This document shows positions 10,701-23,585 of a DNA stretch of 64,000 nucleotides, in pieces. Within the stretch, counting starts at the first letter, position 1. The number at the start of each line of letters is the position of its first letter. Where the stretch lies: assembly GCA_018417955.1 (NCBI GenBank), contig JACTVC010000002.1, positions 4,464,001 through 4,528,000 on the forward strand, read 5' to 3'. The notes beneath the pieces are model-generated. The model worked only from the letters and a program-made list of their open reading frames with translations, had not been told where the DNA came from and did no database searches. The DNA is from Laccaria trichodermophora (taxonomy: Eukaryota; Basidiomycota; Agaricomycetes; Agaricales; Hydnangiaceae). Made by a program: the position numbers and the translations under genes.

Positions 10701-13700
10701 ACGCTGTTTCTCCTCCATCGCGAGCCTCTCCTCTGCCAATCGAATATTTTCTCTTTCCTCAGCAGCTAGGCGTTCCTGCTCTTCTCGTTTAGTTTTCTCC
10801 TCAAGATTCCGAACAGCCTCTTGCCGATGGAGTTCGGCAGCCCTTGCCTGGGAGATGTCATCCTTCAACCTGGCAACGTGCTCTTCCCATGTCCTAAAAC
10901 ACTCTTCGGCATTTTCGACGTTTCTCATTCTTGCCACGTATATCTGGTCACGGTGGGTACGTTCAAGAGGGGCTGAAGAAGTATCTATTCGTCGGAGAAG
11001 TTCACGTATCGATGCGAAGGAAAGAGATATTCTTCGTCGATTGGAGAGGGATGAATCTTCGACCACGCTGGAGAGTTTATCCAATGAGGTCAAGACGCCT
11101 TCATCCCGTGCTACGAAATCCGCAAGAGCCAACTTGTGACCATTTAGATCCTCGATGACATTGTCAACACCATCAAGGGTCGCTGAAAGCGTGGAATCGA
11201 GCTCCTTTGCCATCTGCGCCACTTCGAGATGCATATGCGACTCTTTTAACATCTCAAGCCTGCCTGACAGTCTCATCGCGTATGAATTAGAATCTGCTCG
11301 CACGGAGGCATCTAAAACTCCAAGATCGAACGGCAGATCAATTATCATGTCTGGCGGCTGATTTCCAGCTAACTTGAGGCTTGGAGTTGAAAAGTGCCTC
11401 TTCGAGAAGGTTGGGCTACCAGGAGATGGGCGTCCCGAAACGAAAGGGATTCGTTTAGACAAGCTATCCAGAAATGTGGTGACTTTGTCCTGTACACTTT
11501 TCATTTCCGTGAACATATCCGTCGTGTCGTTGTTGGACGGACCAATCACCGTATGATCACCAAGCGTATCATCGATGGTTTGGCGAAATTGAATTTTAAG
11601 GTTTTCGATACGAAGAAGGAAATCATTATGTTCTTCGCGTACCAGATTCATTGCAGCTGATTGTTTTTGGATTGCGGTGAGTAGCTGAAGCATCTGTTGA
11701 ACGTTTTCCACACGCCTCTTCAGAGCTTTAGAACTTTCAAGCAGGTAGTCCTTAAGAGGTGGCCGTAGATCTGTAGCAAGGGTCTGCAGCGGTATTTCGA
11801 CGGTACTTGAGATATCATGATGCAGGCGGTGAAGTTCCACGTTAATGTCCGCATGAGTGGATCCTACGGACGATAGAAGAATCGTCGGACTTTCCGGAGT
11901 AAGGGGCGCCCCAGTTCCATTGGATTCTTGACGCCATCGCTGTTTCTCCATTACCTCGAAGATTCGGAGTCGTATACCGTCAAGTTCCTTCACTTTGTCA
12001 TCCATGAGAGACCAAATTCTTCTCGCCTCTCGCAATTTAACAACCTTTTCTGAAACAGAATCGCAAAGACTCTGGGCTTCCTGTCGCATGGTCCTCAACC
12101 TCCGGATATCAGCAGCAGCGCTGTCTCTGTAGATGGCGTCGATGTCTAAAAGATCCAGAGAGCCGAGATGAATATGGGAGGTCCGCAAAAGTTCATCAGA
12201 AGGTTCACAAATACGCGACATTTCTTCGAGCATGGACGGTAGGAGAGCAACAAAAACTGAGTGGCGTGTCGGCTCTAAGCACGCCTCGGTGGTGAGATCA
12301 GGAGGGGTCCCATCTTCGTCACTTCCAGTCACACCATCCTTGAATCGTTGAATGACAGTTGCGAACGACTCAGATAGTTCATTTGCAGACTGCACCATAG
12401 TCTCAACGCGTTTTACTGCGTCGTATTTATTCCGATACTGTTTCGCGGCGACATCAACAGCTCGAGCCATGGTGGTTGCAGTGGCGATCTCCAGAGAAAG
12501 ATTCTCAGCCAGCGTTACATTAAACGCTTTTTGATCGAGAAACAGAGGGTGCTCTGGAAGAGGAAATGTGCTTGTGGCTGATGCAGGATCACATCGCACA
12601 GACAACCTTTTTAGAATTGTGTCCGCGCGACTGGCGAATAATGAGCTCTGGCGTGAGGTAGGAAGTTGAAGTTTGGCCGTCTCGATCTCTTCCAACAAAT
12701 TTTGAGCTGAAAGTTGATCTTTTTTCGTCTCAACATAGATTTCATCAGCCCTGCGTTATAACATTCAGCGACGTGGACACCGTTCTGAGTAGATTGAATA
12801 TACTTTCTCCACTGCATGACTAGGTTCATAACAAACTTGCCAACATGCTCCATCTCGTTGATGCTCTTTTCCTCCAAATGATCTTGTTCGTCGAGGAGTA
12901 CCTCCGGAACAGGCTTCCGACTGTTATCAATTAACTTGTCGAGCGCCTTACCGGCGGTAGCGACTTTTCCATGACGAAGGCTGGTGATGCGTGCACCAAA
13001 CTGGGCTGCATCTCGGGAGAGCAGCTCTGCTAGCTTGAAGCGGGCACTACGAGAGAATGAAGGAACGGATACGCTAGTATCAGAGCCAACCGATGCCAAT
13101 GAAGTGACTGAGGCGCGTCGACTTGGCATGGTCACATCCTCAGCCATTGGAGAGGGCCCGTCGTAAATTGAGGGCGACCACCGCGCGCGTTTCGTAAGAA
13201 AGACATTAAGATCGTTGATAATTCCGCGACGGTCCTTCCACGACCCAATCCTATTCTCCTCCCATGTCAACCTGACACTCAGGAGCTCCAAATGTTCGGA
13301 GCGGTCGCGGAGAAGATGTAACAATTTGTCCAGTTCATAAATGGTTGTCAGCGTCAACTCGATCACGTCAGTATCCTGAGGGGATAGGTTCCGCTGGGTC
13401 GCCGCTAGGAAACGTGAGCGATGGAAGACAAAGTGATGGAACAAGAATCACACCTTTCGTTAGCTGCCTGAGCTTCTTCAATTCGCCAGTGTCAAAGACT
13501 TCCGTTTCCTTTTCGATAGTATCGTGTTCCGCTAACCACTGCTGAAGTTCAGCGCGCGTCGGAAGACCTGGCACCTCTTCTGCCGATGATTGTACGGCGT
13601 CTAGCCCAGCAAAGACCTCGATTGGAGGCATTTTGTCCAAGAACTAAAAATTGATCAGATACCCTGGAAAAGGGTCAAACTTTGAGAAAGGTGACCTTGA

Positions 13701-13902
13701 TTTTTTCCTCTATCCATGTTTTCCGCTCACTGAATGTTTGAAGCTCGATGACCTCGTGCGACTCGAGAGCTTGTTCCTCCCCGTGACTTCGAGAACTGGG
13801 TAACATTTCCGTTTGAATCCTAGGGTTTAATCGATTGGTTTCTTCTACTCGCGTCAATTCTGTGGCTGTAGTCCCAGTAGGCGCGACGGTATCTGAGGGC
13901 AT
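7722..13902 (-). CDS. Large coiled-coil protein with GAS2/GAR microtubule-binding domain
   Basis: A 1970-residue protein. Exons 13902-13696, 13643-13454, 13404-12804, 12750-9617, 9560-8168 and 8109-7722, whose lengths sum to a whole number of codons. The N-terminal 950 residues are helical and spectrin- or plakin-like in composition. Residues about 960-1350 form a very long Glu/Arg/Lys/Leu coiled coil with DNA-level repeats (see 10138-10338). A Ser/Arg-rich basic linker follows. Near 1765-1855 lies a GAR (GAS2-related) domain: conserved features include VGDVVNQLPVG, the Cys-containing FCRIL and VRVGGGWTEL. GAR domains bind microtubules and link them to actin or to organising centres in animals. 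The C-terminus is a proline-rich tail. Role in the fungus is inferred only: a cytoskeletal linker or spindle/cortical anchor. Confidence 0.82.
10138..10338. repeat. Tandem 69-bp repeat coding for coiled-coil heptads
   Basis: Nearly identical copies start at 10138 and 10207 (period 69 bp, 23 residues). A third copy, about 10276-10338, lacks 6 bp. Each begins with a TCTAGCTCTCGCC-like segment and carries the CTCGAGACGCTC core. On the coding (minus) strand each unit reads as a Glu/Arg-rich helix containing ERLEAEKAELER. The repeats sit inside the coiled-coil exon of the GAR protein and keep its frame, so copy number could change without breaking the gene. Confidence 0.75.
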
Positions 13903-14315
13903 GGTCTAGAGAAAATGGACTGTGCTTTTGGTATTGATGAAAAGAAAATCTTCTACGCTCTGCATAGTCCGGGCGAAAAGGGTTTACCAGGCCGGCATGC
14001 CTCGAGCTGCAGCGATGGGATGAGGGGGATTTTTGTGGAAGGAGGACAAGAGCACGTGTGACAATTAAAATGACGTGAAGAAGTGCCCCCTTCCTCATGT
14101 CTGTTTCTCACATCATACTTCTTCACACTGCAAGTTCCCACATCACGTCTATTTCTCACAAGGGACACCAAATGCAGTGACAGTTCTAATTATGTCCAAC
14201 AATTTTACAGATAAGATGTGTACATAGTTGAAAAGCAAGAAAGACTGAACAAAGAAAGCAACAAAGCATAGCGCAATAAAGTAGAAGTTAGAGAAATACA
14301 GGAATAAGAAAAAAT
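13903..14315. other. Intergenic region upstream of the GAR-domain gene
   Basis: 413 bp between the GAR gene start and the stop of the WG-repeat gene, both on the minus strand. A CACGTG palindrome at 14053-14058 could be a bHLH (Cbf1-like) site. Pyrimidine-rich stretches are present on the minus strand. I see no open frame that looks coding and no RNA gene. Confidence 0.5.
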
Positions 14316-17204
14316 CTAGCCAAAGATATTCCACCATTTCCGTTTTTTCTTCGGGGGTTTAGGTGGGGCTGGCTGGGGAGCATTTGCTCTGCGTAGAACA
14401 GTGTTCGATTTCTTCTTGGCAGATATTTGAATTGATTTTTTCCTACGAGGCTGTTGTCTGGTTCCAAAAACAGTCAATTTTTGAAAAACCCCGACAAATC
14501 AAAAAAGACTCACTCATCGACATGCACGACGTAGTCCTTTTCTCTCCTAAGAGCAGCCATCGCCACGTTGATTTCAGCCTGTAACACCAATCGCACATTG
14601 TTAGGCACGATAATCTTTCGTCTCCAAATTGCAACACTATTCCCGCTCTGTGATGGCAAATAAACGAAAACGATAACTTGAACAGCGGGGTCATAGAAAG
14701 CAACAGATTCCTGGAGAGTTCTGTCCTTCGTGGCCTGAAGCTGATCGAAAGTCAACCAGTCAAAGACAGGTTCTTTCGGATGGTCGGGCAATCGGAAAGC
14801 GGCGTTGGCGAAGAGTGCACCACGCTCTCGCGACTGCAAAAATCGGTGCAGCTATCAACGAAAAAGTTAAGACAGTAATATACGCGTAAAAACCGTGCAC
14901 ATACCCCAAAGGCGCCGAGATTGTAGGATACTGTTTGTATCCATATCAACAAAGCGGCGACCCGCTCGTCCTTGTCCGAGGGAAACATCCAATGTATACG
15001 TTCTCGAGCAAGTCGGTTTGTTCCAAAGAAAGCATTGGTTACAGGTTGAAACGCAACACCTTTAGATTCGAGAAACTGGATATTTGCATGCTCACTGAGA
15101 CTACTTCGAGGGATTGCAGTATGAAGAGTGGTCGTTGTTCCTTTGTAAGCATGAGTCAATGTTTTGGACGGCATGCTGTAGTTGTTGTTGCCCAGATTGC
15201 CAGACCAGACATTCTTGCCGGTGGAGTTGTCGTGATGGGTGTCTTCTGTCTCCTCATCTTCCGTCTCCTCCTGGATCGCTCCCCAGCCGGTGTCATCTCC
15301 CCAACTACCCCACGCCCCATTCGCATCATCTTGCCTTTTATTGGCCCCTTTCCCGCCATTGCCAGCCACCCCCCAATCATCGTCACCCCAGTTGCCATTA
15401 TGCGAATGGTGGTCTGGATTTTTCTTCGCCTTTTTGTTGGCACGCGTTCCTTGAGCGTTCTCAGCTCCCCAACTGCCCCATTGCCCCTCCGGTTGCTGAT
15501 GGCTCCCCGACTTCTTGTCGCCATGCTCTGCAGCTCCCCAACGATTTTCATCTCCCCATTGTCCCGGCACAGACAGGTGATCTTCACGTTTCTTCGACTT
15601 TTTGTCACTGGCTTGCTCTGGATTACCCCAACTCGCTTCTTCTCCCCACGAACCCCACTGCGGTTGTGATTGCGCCTGCGGTTGTTGTTGTTGCTGTTTT
15701 TTCTTCTTTTTGCCACTTTGTTCTTGAGTACCCCAACCATCTTCCGCGCCCCAACCCTGCCATTGCGGTTGTGTTTGCTGTTTTGTGGTATGTTTATTAC
15801 TAACTGGTTGATTTTGCGCCTTCTGCTTCTGCTGGTGTTGGGCTGTCTGGCCAGCCTTGGTATTCTGGCTCTGGGGTAAATTGAGTAAGGAGTTCAGGAT
15901 CTGCGAACGCTGCTGTGGAGACAGGATATTCCTGCTCCCATCAGGCGCGGAGGGGGCGAAAGTCACCTTTGGCAGCCGCTTTGTCTCTGCTCCCCACATA
16001 CCCCAATCCGCCTGCTTGTGTTGACCAGCAGGAGATGCGGTACCCCATGTCACACTTCCTTGGCCCCCTTGCCCCCAGCCACCAGTCTCACCCCAGCTGC
16101 CGGCCGTTTGTCCAAAGTTCCCCTCCGGTTGACCCCACCCACCACCCGCCTGATGCCCAACAGTCTCCCATTCATCATCTTCATCCTCCAATTCATCACT
16201 GTCTTCTGAGCTACTCTCAGGACTAAGAGGCGTTACGCGGATGACGGAGTTGGGCGGTTTCCCCCAAGTCTCCCAGCTTTGCACCACTCTATGCTGAGGT
16301 TGCCCTTGCTGATGATGTCCAGCCCCGCTGCCCCTCGTTTGTCCCCAACTGACGTTCGCACCACCATGCGGTTGCCCCCAAGATCCTTCGTTCGTTCTTC
16401 CCTGCACGGAGCTAGGTGCTTTAGAGTCGCGCCAAACGGTTGGTTGCTGCTGGACTGGGCGCTTCATTGCAGAACTAGTCGGGACTTTATCTCGATGGGC
16501 GGGCACTGGGTGAGACGGGGCTTGCGGATTGGATGGCGGGGGCCATGGATGATGGTGCGAAGATATTCCGTGTTTTGCCTCCAGCTTGCGCGCGGCTTCA
16601 CTTGCAGAGGAAGTTTTTTGAGTATCTAGGAAAGCAGCTGCAGCAGAAAGAGAGATGGGTTGCGAGACGGGAGAGGTTATGGCAGATGGAGCAGCAGTGA
16701 CCGTGGAGGTCTGACTGTGATGAGTATCCCAAGTTTGAGGATTTTCGGTACCTTCGTGATTGTTGACACTCCATGAATCATATCCTTCGTTAACAGCACC
16801 TGACGCAGATAATCTATTTGTGGGCATATGTCCGGAAGCAGTGTCACTGACTGGGGCCGTGATCGTTACGGTTGGAGGAGGTATGGGTATGGCTGTGGTA
16901 GGCTGGACATCAGGCCAGTTGTGAATTTCTTGGTGCACATTTGCACCCCACGAGTCTTCCTGCGTTGGGATATAGGGATCTACGCCGGTTTCACCTTCGT
17001 TGAAAGCGCCTGTGGCACCGCCCTCCGGCACATCCTTGAAATTGTTTACGACAGCTGGATAATGATAATAAAAATCAGGAGAAAGGTAAGGTGAGGTATA
17101 ATGATAAAGAACTGACGAGGATCGAAGAGGGTGACTCCTTGGTAGACGGCTTTAGAGGGCTTTTCCTCTTGTTTCTGCTTGCCCTTTGCCTTCTTCGGGG
17201 CCAT
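14316..17204 (-). CDS. WG/GW-repeat protein with conserved C-terminal domain
   Basis: A 905-residue protein. Exons 17204-17117, 17054-14905, 14851-14514 and 14457-14316. The N-terminus is Lys-rich (MAPKKAKGK). Residues about 30-640 are disordered, Gln/Asn/Gly-rich and studded with tryptophans flanked by Gly or Ser: more than twenty WG, GW, SWG or QWG elements, including modules such as QWGSWGEEASWGNPEQ alternating with Lys-rich spacers. An acidic stretch (SSEDSDELEDEDDEWE) interrupts them. Residues about 640-860 look globular, with a hydrophobic beta-strand (VQVIVFVYLP) and regular helices. The protein ends in a basic tail, KKKRKWWNIFG. Such WG/GW arrays are the Argonaute-hook type in GW182, Tas3 and plant Pol V, but low-complexity Trp repeats can also serve other roles. 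No function is certain. Confidence 0.8.
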
Positions 17205-17660
17205 GGTGAGATTGAGCAGGAATGGATGGACAAATAAGAATAGCGATTTAATTATTATCGCGCGACTTTATGAGCTGATGGCGCCCGACGGGGAGCCTGG
17301 CACAGCTGCAACGGGGAGGCATGAGGCATCCTTCGGCGGTGGTACTAGTTGATAATGTCCATGTGACTCTGTCACGCACATACATACATACCGTGCATGA
17401 GGCTCAGCGACGACGGCAACGACGACGGCTTTCTTGAATAATCCCACTCCCAAAGACACCCATGCTACTAACTATCAAGTATGCACTACATTTCAGCGTC
17501 GTCTACAACCCTACATGACGACCAAGTTTGTCACAAGCTGTGCAGTGATGATACTTAAACAGCTGCACCACCGCTTTTGCTCCTTAGACTGGACTCTCAC
17601 CATCACCTTTAGTGCAGCACCGTTTGAAACGGCAAGACCGGGTGTCTATCTGCAATCATA
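17205..17660. promoter_or_regulatory. Divergent intergenic region, WG-repeat gene and membrane protein gene
   Basis: 456 bp between two divergent start codons. It contains a short ACATACATACATACC run near 17380-17393 and pyrimidine-rich stretches close to both starts. I see no convincing additional open frame. Confidence 0.45.
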
Positions 17661-18853
17661 ATGGCCTTTTCTTGGAGCTGGATCTTCATTCTATCCACTT
17701 TGTTGCTTCAATCAGGATATGCCTATGGCCAGCAGAATGGCAGGCTCACTAATGACAAGGGCGTTGCTCCGTAAGCCTCCTTATCTCCTCCGTCTTCTGG
17801 CGCTAACAAGAAAAGTACAGGGCTCCATCTTCAGTTTCAGAAACAGAGGAGCCAAGTGAGCGCAGGAACGTAGCGGTCATCGTCGTCCCCGTTATCATCG
17901 CTTTCCTTCTGCTTATTTCGCTCTTTGGCTTGTTCTTGTTCCTCTATCTGCGCAGCAAGAGGGAGCAAGTCGTTCACGTGGAAGATGGTTTGGTGGATAA
18001 GCCTCAATGGTGGATGGTGGATAGCAAGGCGGAAAAGAAGATTGACTGGTGGCGTTTGAGTCATAACTTCGATGCACCTCCCCCAGCAGCATCGGATGCG
18101 CCTACAGGTGGTCGTTCGCACCTCGAGAGGCTCAAGTCGGCCTTGTCCCGCAAGGGCGCTCAGCGGCGACATCAAGGGGTGATTCCATCCGTGGTTATTC
18201 ACAAAGCCGTTACTAGCCCAACTGAAACCATCGATCTGCCCCTCCAATCTGTTCCCAATCCCAAACCTCGCTATCCTAGCGTACTCGAGAGGGGACACCA
18301 CGTACCGCTCTATCCAGTTCAGTCCCCACCAAGGGTTTCACCTCCCCCTTCCCGAACTCTTCAGTCCTCAGAGCGCGACAGAGCAAGTCGGCGAAACCTT
18401 AACAGTCCACCTCGAGCATTGGTTATTTCTTCTGGCCGCCCTTTGCTTGGGTTTCCCGATCGGAAAGTGGGAACACCGAGATCTCCAGCAAACCGTAAAA
18501 GAGATTGGCTTGCCAGGCACAATCTCCGACACCCCTTCCTACCCTTGAAGGACACGGATGCTGTTCCTTTCCCCAAGATTTCTGCCCCTCTCCCAGCCAG
18601 TCCAGGAGACTTGACGCATCCCAAGCTCAGTTATTCATACAGTATCGGGAAACCACGTGCGGTTCCTCCCCGTCCTGATGGTCCGCGCCATGAGCGGTAT
18701 AAAAAGATCCCACCGCCCATTGTTCCCCCAAGATCATTGCTTCCAGACCTGGAATTGGGCGAGCAGTTTGGTAAGTATACCCCTGGAAAGCAGAACGTGT
18801 TTCCCCCTGGCCTGTCGCCTTCCTATCCAAGACCAAGTCCACGTCCCATCTAG
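17661..18853 (+). CDS. Single-pass membrane protein with Pro/Ser-rich cytoplasmic tail
   Basis: A 380-residue protein. Exons 17661-17770 and 17821-18853. The first 23 residues form a signal peptide (hydrophobic core ending near YAYG). A short polar ectodomain follows, then a transmembrane helix at about 54-80 that stops at a basic cluster (LRSKREQ). The remaining 300 residues are rich in Pro, Ser and Arg and would face the cytosol. The topology recalls fungal surface sensors, but the ectodomain here is only about 30 residues and has no cysteine-rich or WSC module. I do not recognise the family. Such short-ectodomain proteins are common in Agaricomycete genomes. Confidence 0.75.
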
Positions 18854-18990
18854 TAGTGTCGTACATCTTCTGATTTTGCTTATTGGAATATATTGTTGTT
18901 GCAACCATAGAAAATGAGGGGGAAGAAGCCGCCATTTTTAGATATCGTAATTGTGAGTCTAGATGAGCACTACATACACGGCTAGTACAT

Positions 18991-20515
<1,525 letters not shown>

Positions 20516-20644
20516 GGTGAGTAGGTAAAAACAGGAAATAAAATAAAGAGAATTGTCGGCCGAGGGAATGCTTACGTTATACGCGACGGTCACGTGCCAG
20601 CGCGTCAAAATGCATTTTTGAATTTGGTGCTTTTGTATCCTGCC
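20516..20644. promoter_or_regulatory. Divergent promoter LYS12/CDT2 with CACGTG
   Basis: 129 bp between the two starts. A CACGTG palindrome lies at 20591-20596 and ACGCGA (20581) sits beside it, resembling an MCB/SCB cell-cycle element. That would suit CDT2, a replication-control gene, but this is inference from short motifs. Confidence 0.4.
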
Positions 20645-22422
20645 ATGGACCGAATTCCTCTAAAACCATACAACCTTCTTACTCCCTCTCATCGCGTCCC
20701 TCTTCCTTTACACACTCCTTCAGACGAAAGGAAACCCAAACGCCAGTCCCGCTTGACGAATGAATCTCCCAATAAACGCGTCAAACTCACCCTGGAGTCA
20801 GCTTCTGACGTGTCAGAGGATAGCGACGGTGACTATTATGAAAGCGATGACCAGGAGATGGACGACTCCGTTGTTGGCCATGCACAGTCGCGTCGATATA
20901 CCGAGTACGGGTCACGCACCAACTTCATGATGAGCTTGCCAGCCATGTCAAGAAGAATTCTTCGTCAGTTATTGACTTATCAATGTCCACATACCACTAA
21001 CGTGGTTCTTTCAATCAACAGCATCTACTCATTCCATTCTTCGGTCTTTCGTGTCGTCACACAAGTCGGACGTATATAAATGCCAGTCTGCTTCAGTGGA
21101 CGGCTATCTTACGCCTCCCTATGCATGCTCATATTCTCATGGTACATTCAACATATTTGCATATTGACACACAGTGATTCACATGAGTTTAGCTGCAAAA
21201 AACGGAGGAACACCACACCTCGCCGTAGCAACCGAACAAGGATCCGTCCATATATTGAATACTTCAAAAAGGGTGGACTGGGACGTTGGTGAGCACACAT
21301 GTAGCACTCTCATCCTCTCACAGACTAAAGTTTAACTCCAGAGCCGATACGCACAACTCTCCAACCACATCACAATGGTATATTCAACGTAAAATGGAAT
21401 CACTTCGATACACACCTAGCGACTTGCTCTGGGGACCAATCCACACGAATTACATGTGTCGAGACCAACACTATCACCCATGTGCTGCAGGGGCATAACA
21501 GCACTGTAAAATGCATGGCCTGGGATCCAAGCCACAGTGACTTGTTGGCAAGTGGCGGACGGGACGGCGCAATCTGCCTATGGGATTTGCGGTTGGGCAA
21601 CAAAGAAGATGATGATGGGTTGATTGTTTCAAGTCCAGTCGTCAAGATTCCGGGAGCCCACGAGGATTCTCAATCCAAGGGGAAAAGCCGACCACGAAAA
21701 GGAAAGCAACCCGCCTCACGAAGCGTCACAAATGTTCTGTACTCAGACACCGATTCATATGGAATTGTTAGCAGTGGATCCTTCGATGGGTAAGATTCGT
21801 TACCTGAGAACCGTCTGCAATTGCTAAGCGCATGTGTAGCATTCTTCGATGTTGGGATCTTCGTGTACAAACCAGTAAACGGACAAGAGCCACAAAACAC
21901 AAGGTCCCGACTTGCATCTATTCCTCTCCCATTGACCCAACAACCCTCCGTGGATCACGTCGTCCGAGAGGCATCGTCAGTCTAACCAGTGGCTCGGGCC
22001 CAACAGCAGGGCTTCTTTTTGGACTTGGAGCAGACTCTCGGATTCACACTTACGCCTTTCCGTCACTTTCGCCGCAACCCTGTGAATTTGCGGACCAAAA
22101 CTTACAGGCCAGCTCTTTCTATGTTGGCATTGCTGTTTCCCCTTGTGGGCAATGGCTTGCCAGTGGTAGCGCAGGAAAAGAAGGGAGGGGTTTCTTGTTT
22201 GACGTGAGCAATGCATGCCGCCCGTCGTACGTGAGGGAAGGCGCAGGCGTCGGGTTTAAAGGGCAAATGGGTGAAGTGGGGGCGGTGGATTGGGCCCAAG
22301 GAATGCTGGCAACCTGCGCAGATGATGGGACGGTGCGAGTGTGGAGACCAGACGTCGAGGTGCACAATCATTGTGTCGAAGAGCCAGAGGAGAGCAAATG
22401 GGACTGGAGTTGGTCAACATAA
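20645..22422 (+). CDS. CDT2: WD40 substrate receptor CDT2/DTL of CRL4 ubiquitin ligase
   Basis: CDT2 recruits PCNA-bound substrates such as Cdt1 and the RNR inhibitor to the CUL4-DDB1 ligase in S phase and after DNA damage. Exons 20645-20963, 21022-21141, 21193-21288, 21342-21789 and 21840-22422 (521 residues). After a basic and acidic disordered N-terminus come WD40 blades: LAVATEQGSVHILN, FNVKWNHFDTHLATCSGDQ, VKCMAWDPSHSDLLASGG..ICLWDLR, then after a Lys/Arg-rich insertion GSFDGILRCWDLR, VSPCGQWLASGS and LATCADDGTVRVW. CWDLR and WDLR match the DWD-box type that contacts DDB1. The order and the PPYACSYSH segment before blade 1 fit Cdt2 rather than a generic WD protein. For intron 2, I used the acceptor at 21192 (51 nt) because the nearer one leaves a 33 nt intron. 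Confidence 0.85.
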
Positions 22423-22640
22423 TCGACCCCAATAATACCTGGAACCGTTGTACATATATCATTTCGGATACCACCAATTGCATTGTGTTGATGCAGAATC
22501 CTAATGAGTCAAAATATGATGAATAGATTACAATTAAGGTATCCCAAGAACGATATCACAATGGTAGACAGGTAGTGAAGATTTGCGGTACAATCGTGTA
22601 GACGTGATCAGCGTGAGGGTCCAATGGAGATGTGTAGGAT

Positions 22641-23469
22641 CTACTTCTGCTGCATTGCATTCACCAGCCTGCAAAAAGGTTAATTTCGAGGTGATTAGGG
22701 AGGCACAAAGTGCTCACCAATCCAAACCCTCTTCAAGACCCTCTCCTTTCGTCGCACAACTTCCTCTCACACTCCACGGTCTTGATTTCTCACCACCAGC
22801 CAATCCGAGTTGCTCGCTGATCTCTTCAGGTTTGAGAGCGCCAACCACGTCTTGTTTATTACAGAAGACGAGCAGGGGTACGCCTTTTAGTTCCTCTTCA
22901 GACAACATCGTCAGCAGCTCCGTTCTAGAGGTTGACAAGCGTGCGCTGTCGGAGGAGTCGATGACGTAAATGATAGCTGACGTGTTGGGGAAATAGCACC
23001 GCCAGTAGGGCCTATGGGGAAGACGTGTAAGATCAATTGTGGAATTCACTGTCCGCGCAGGTGCGTACCGTATACTCGACTGTCCCCCCAAATCCCAAAC
23101 CTGGAATTTGATATTTTTGTACTGCACCGTTTCGACATTGAAGCCGATGGCTTCAAAGTCAGTGAGTTGTCAGCACCAGGGGGAAGTGAGTCATGGAACG
23201 AGCTTACTTGGTATCGTTGCAACGACTTCACCAATCTAAAACATAATGAGAACGAACCGAAATTGGCAAGAAAAAGACACACCTGAAGTCTGTAGAGAAT
23301 GGTGGTCTAGCAAGGATGATTAAGCAAGCAGTCGAACAACAGACGATCCAGAAAACGCCACCTTTCCAGCAGAATCAAGGCCTAACATGAGAATACGGAC
23401 ATCTTGATCCTTGCTCCATCGAACCAGCGTGTACAAGGACGTGAATAGAGACGAGAACGAGAGACCCAT
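22641..23469 (-). CDS. ARL1: ARF-like small GTPase ARL1
   Basis: Golgi GTPase that recruits GRIP-domain golgins. Exons 23469-23362, 23306-23283, 23235-23208, 23150-23069, 23011-22718 and 22668-22641 (187 residues, normal for the family). Gly2 after the start Met is positioned for myristoylation (MGLSFSS). Nucleotide-binding motifs: GLDSAGKT (30-37), PTIGFNVETV (switch I), WDLGGQ (72-77, switch II), NKQD (132-135) and SCATKG. The stretch around PYWRCYFPNTSAIIYVIDS is closer to Arl1 than to Arf1. Two exons are only 24 and 28 nt. It is divergent from the WKF-domain gene; the 116 bp gap holds a CACGTG at 23529-23534. Confidence 0.92.
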
Positions 23470-23585
23470 CGACGACGACGACAACAGTGACAAGTGCTGT
23501 GGAATTTAAGACGAAAACCTGGCTACGGCACGTGCTTCATGATCATTTCAATTTCTGATCGCCGGTGCAGAAATCCTCTCCCTTC

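Noticed and set aside
10013..10792. 260-codon plus-strand open frame rich in Leu, Pro and Ser
   Set aside because: It is the antisense shadow of the Glu/Arg coiled-coil exon of the GAR protein; composition follows from the opposite strand and there is no domain.
15156..15740. 194-codon minus-strand frame rich in Lys, Arg and Asn
   Set aside because: It is an alternative frame of the WG-repeat exon; the other frame carries the WG modules and continues through both flanking introns.
21142..21174. A 33-nt intron in CDT2
   Set aside because: A further AG at 21192 gives a normal 51 nt intron in the same frame and a better match before LAVATEQG.
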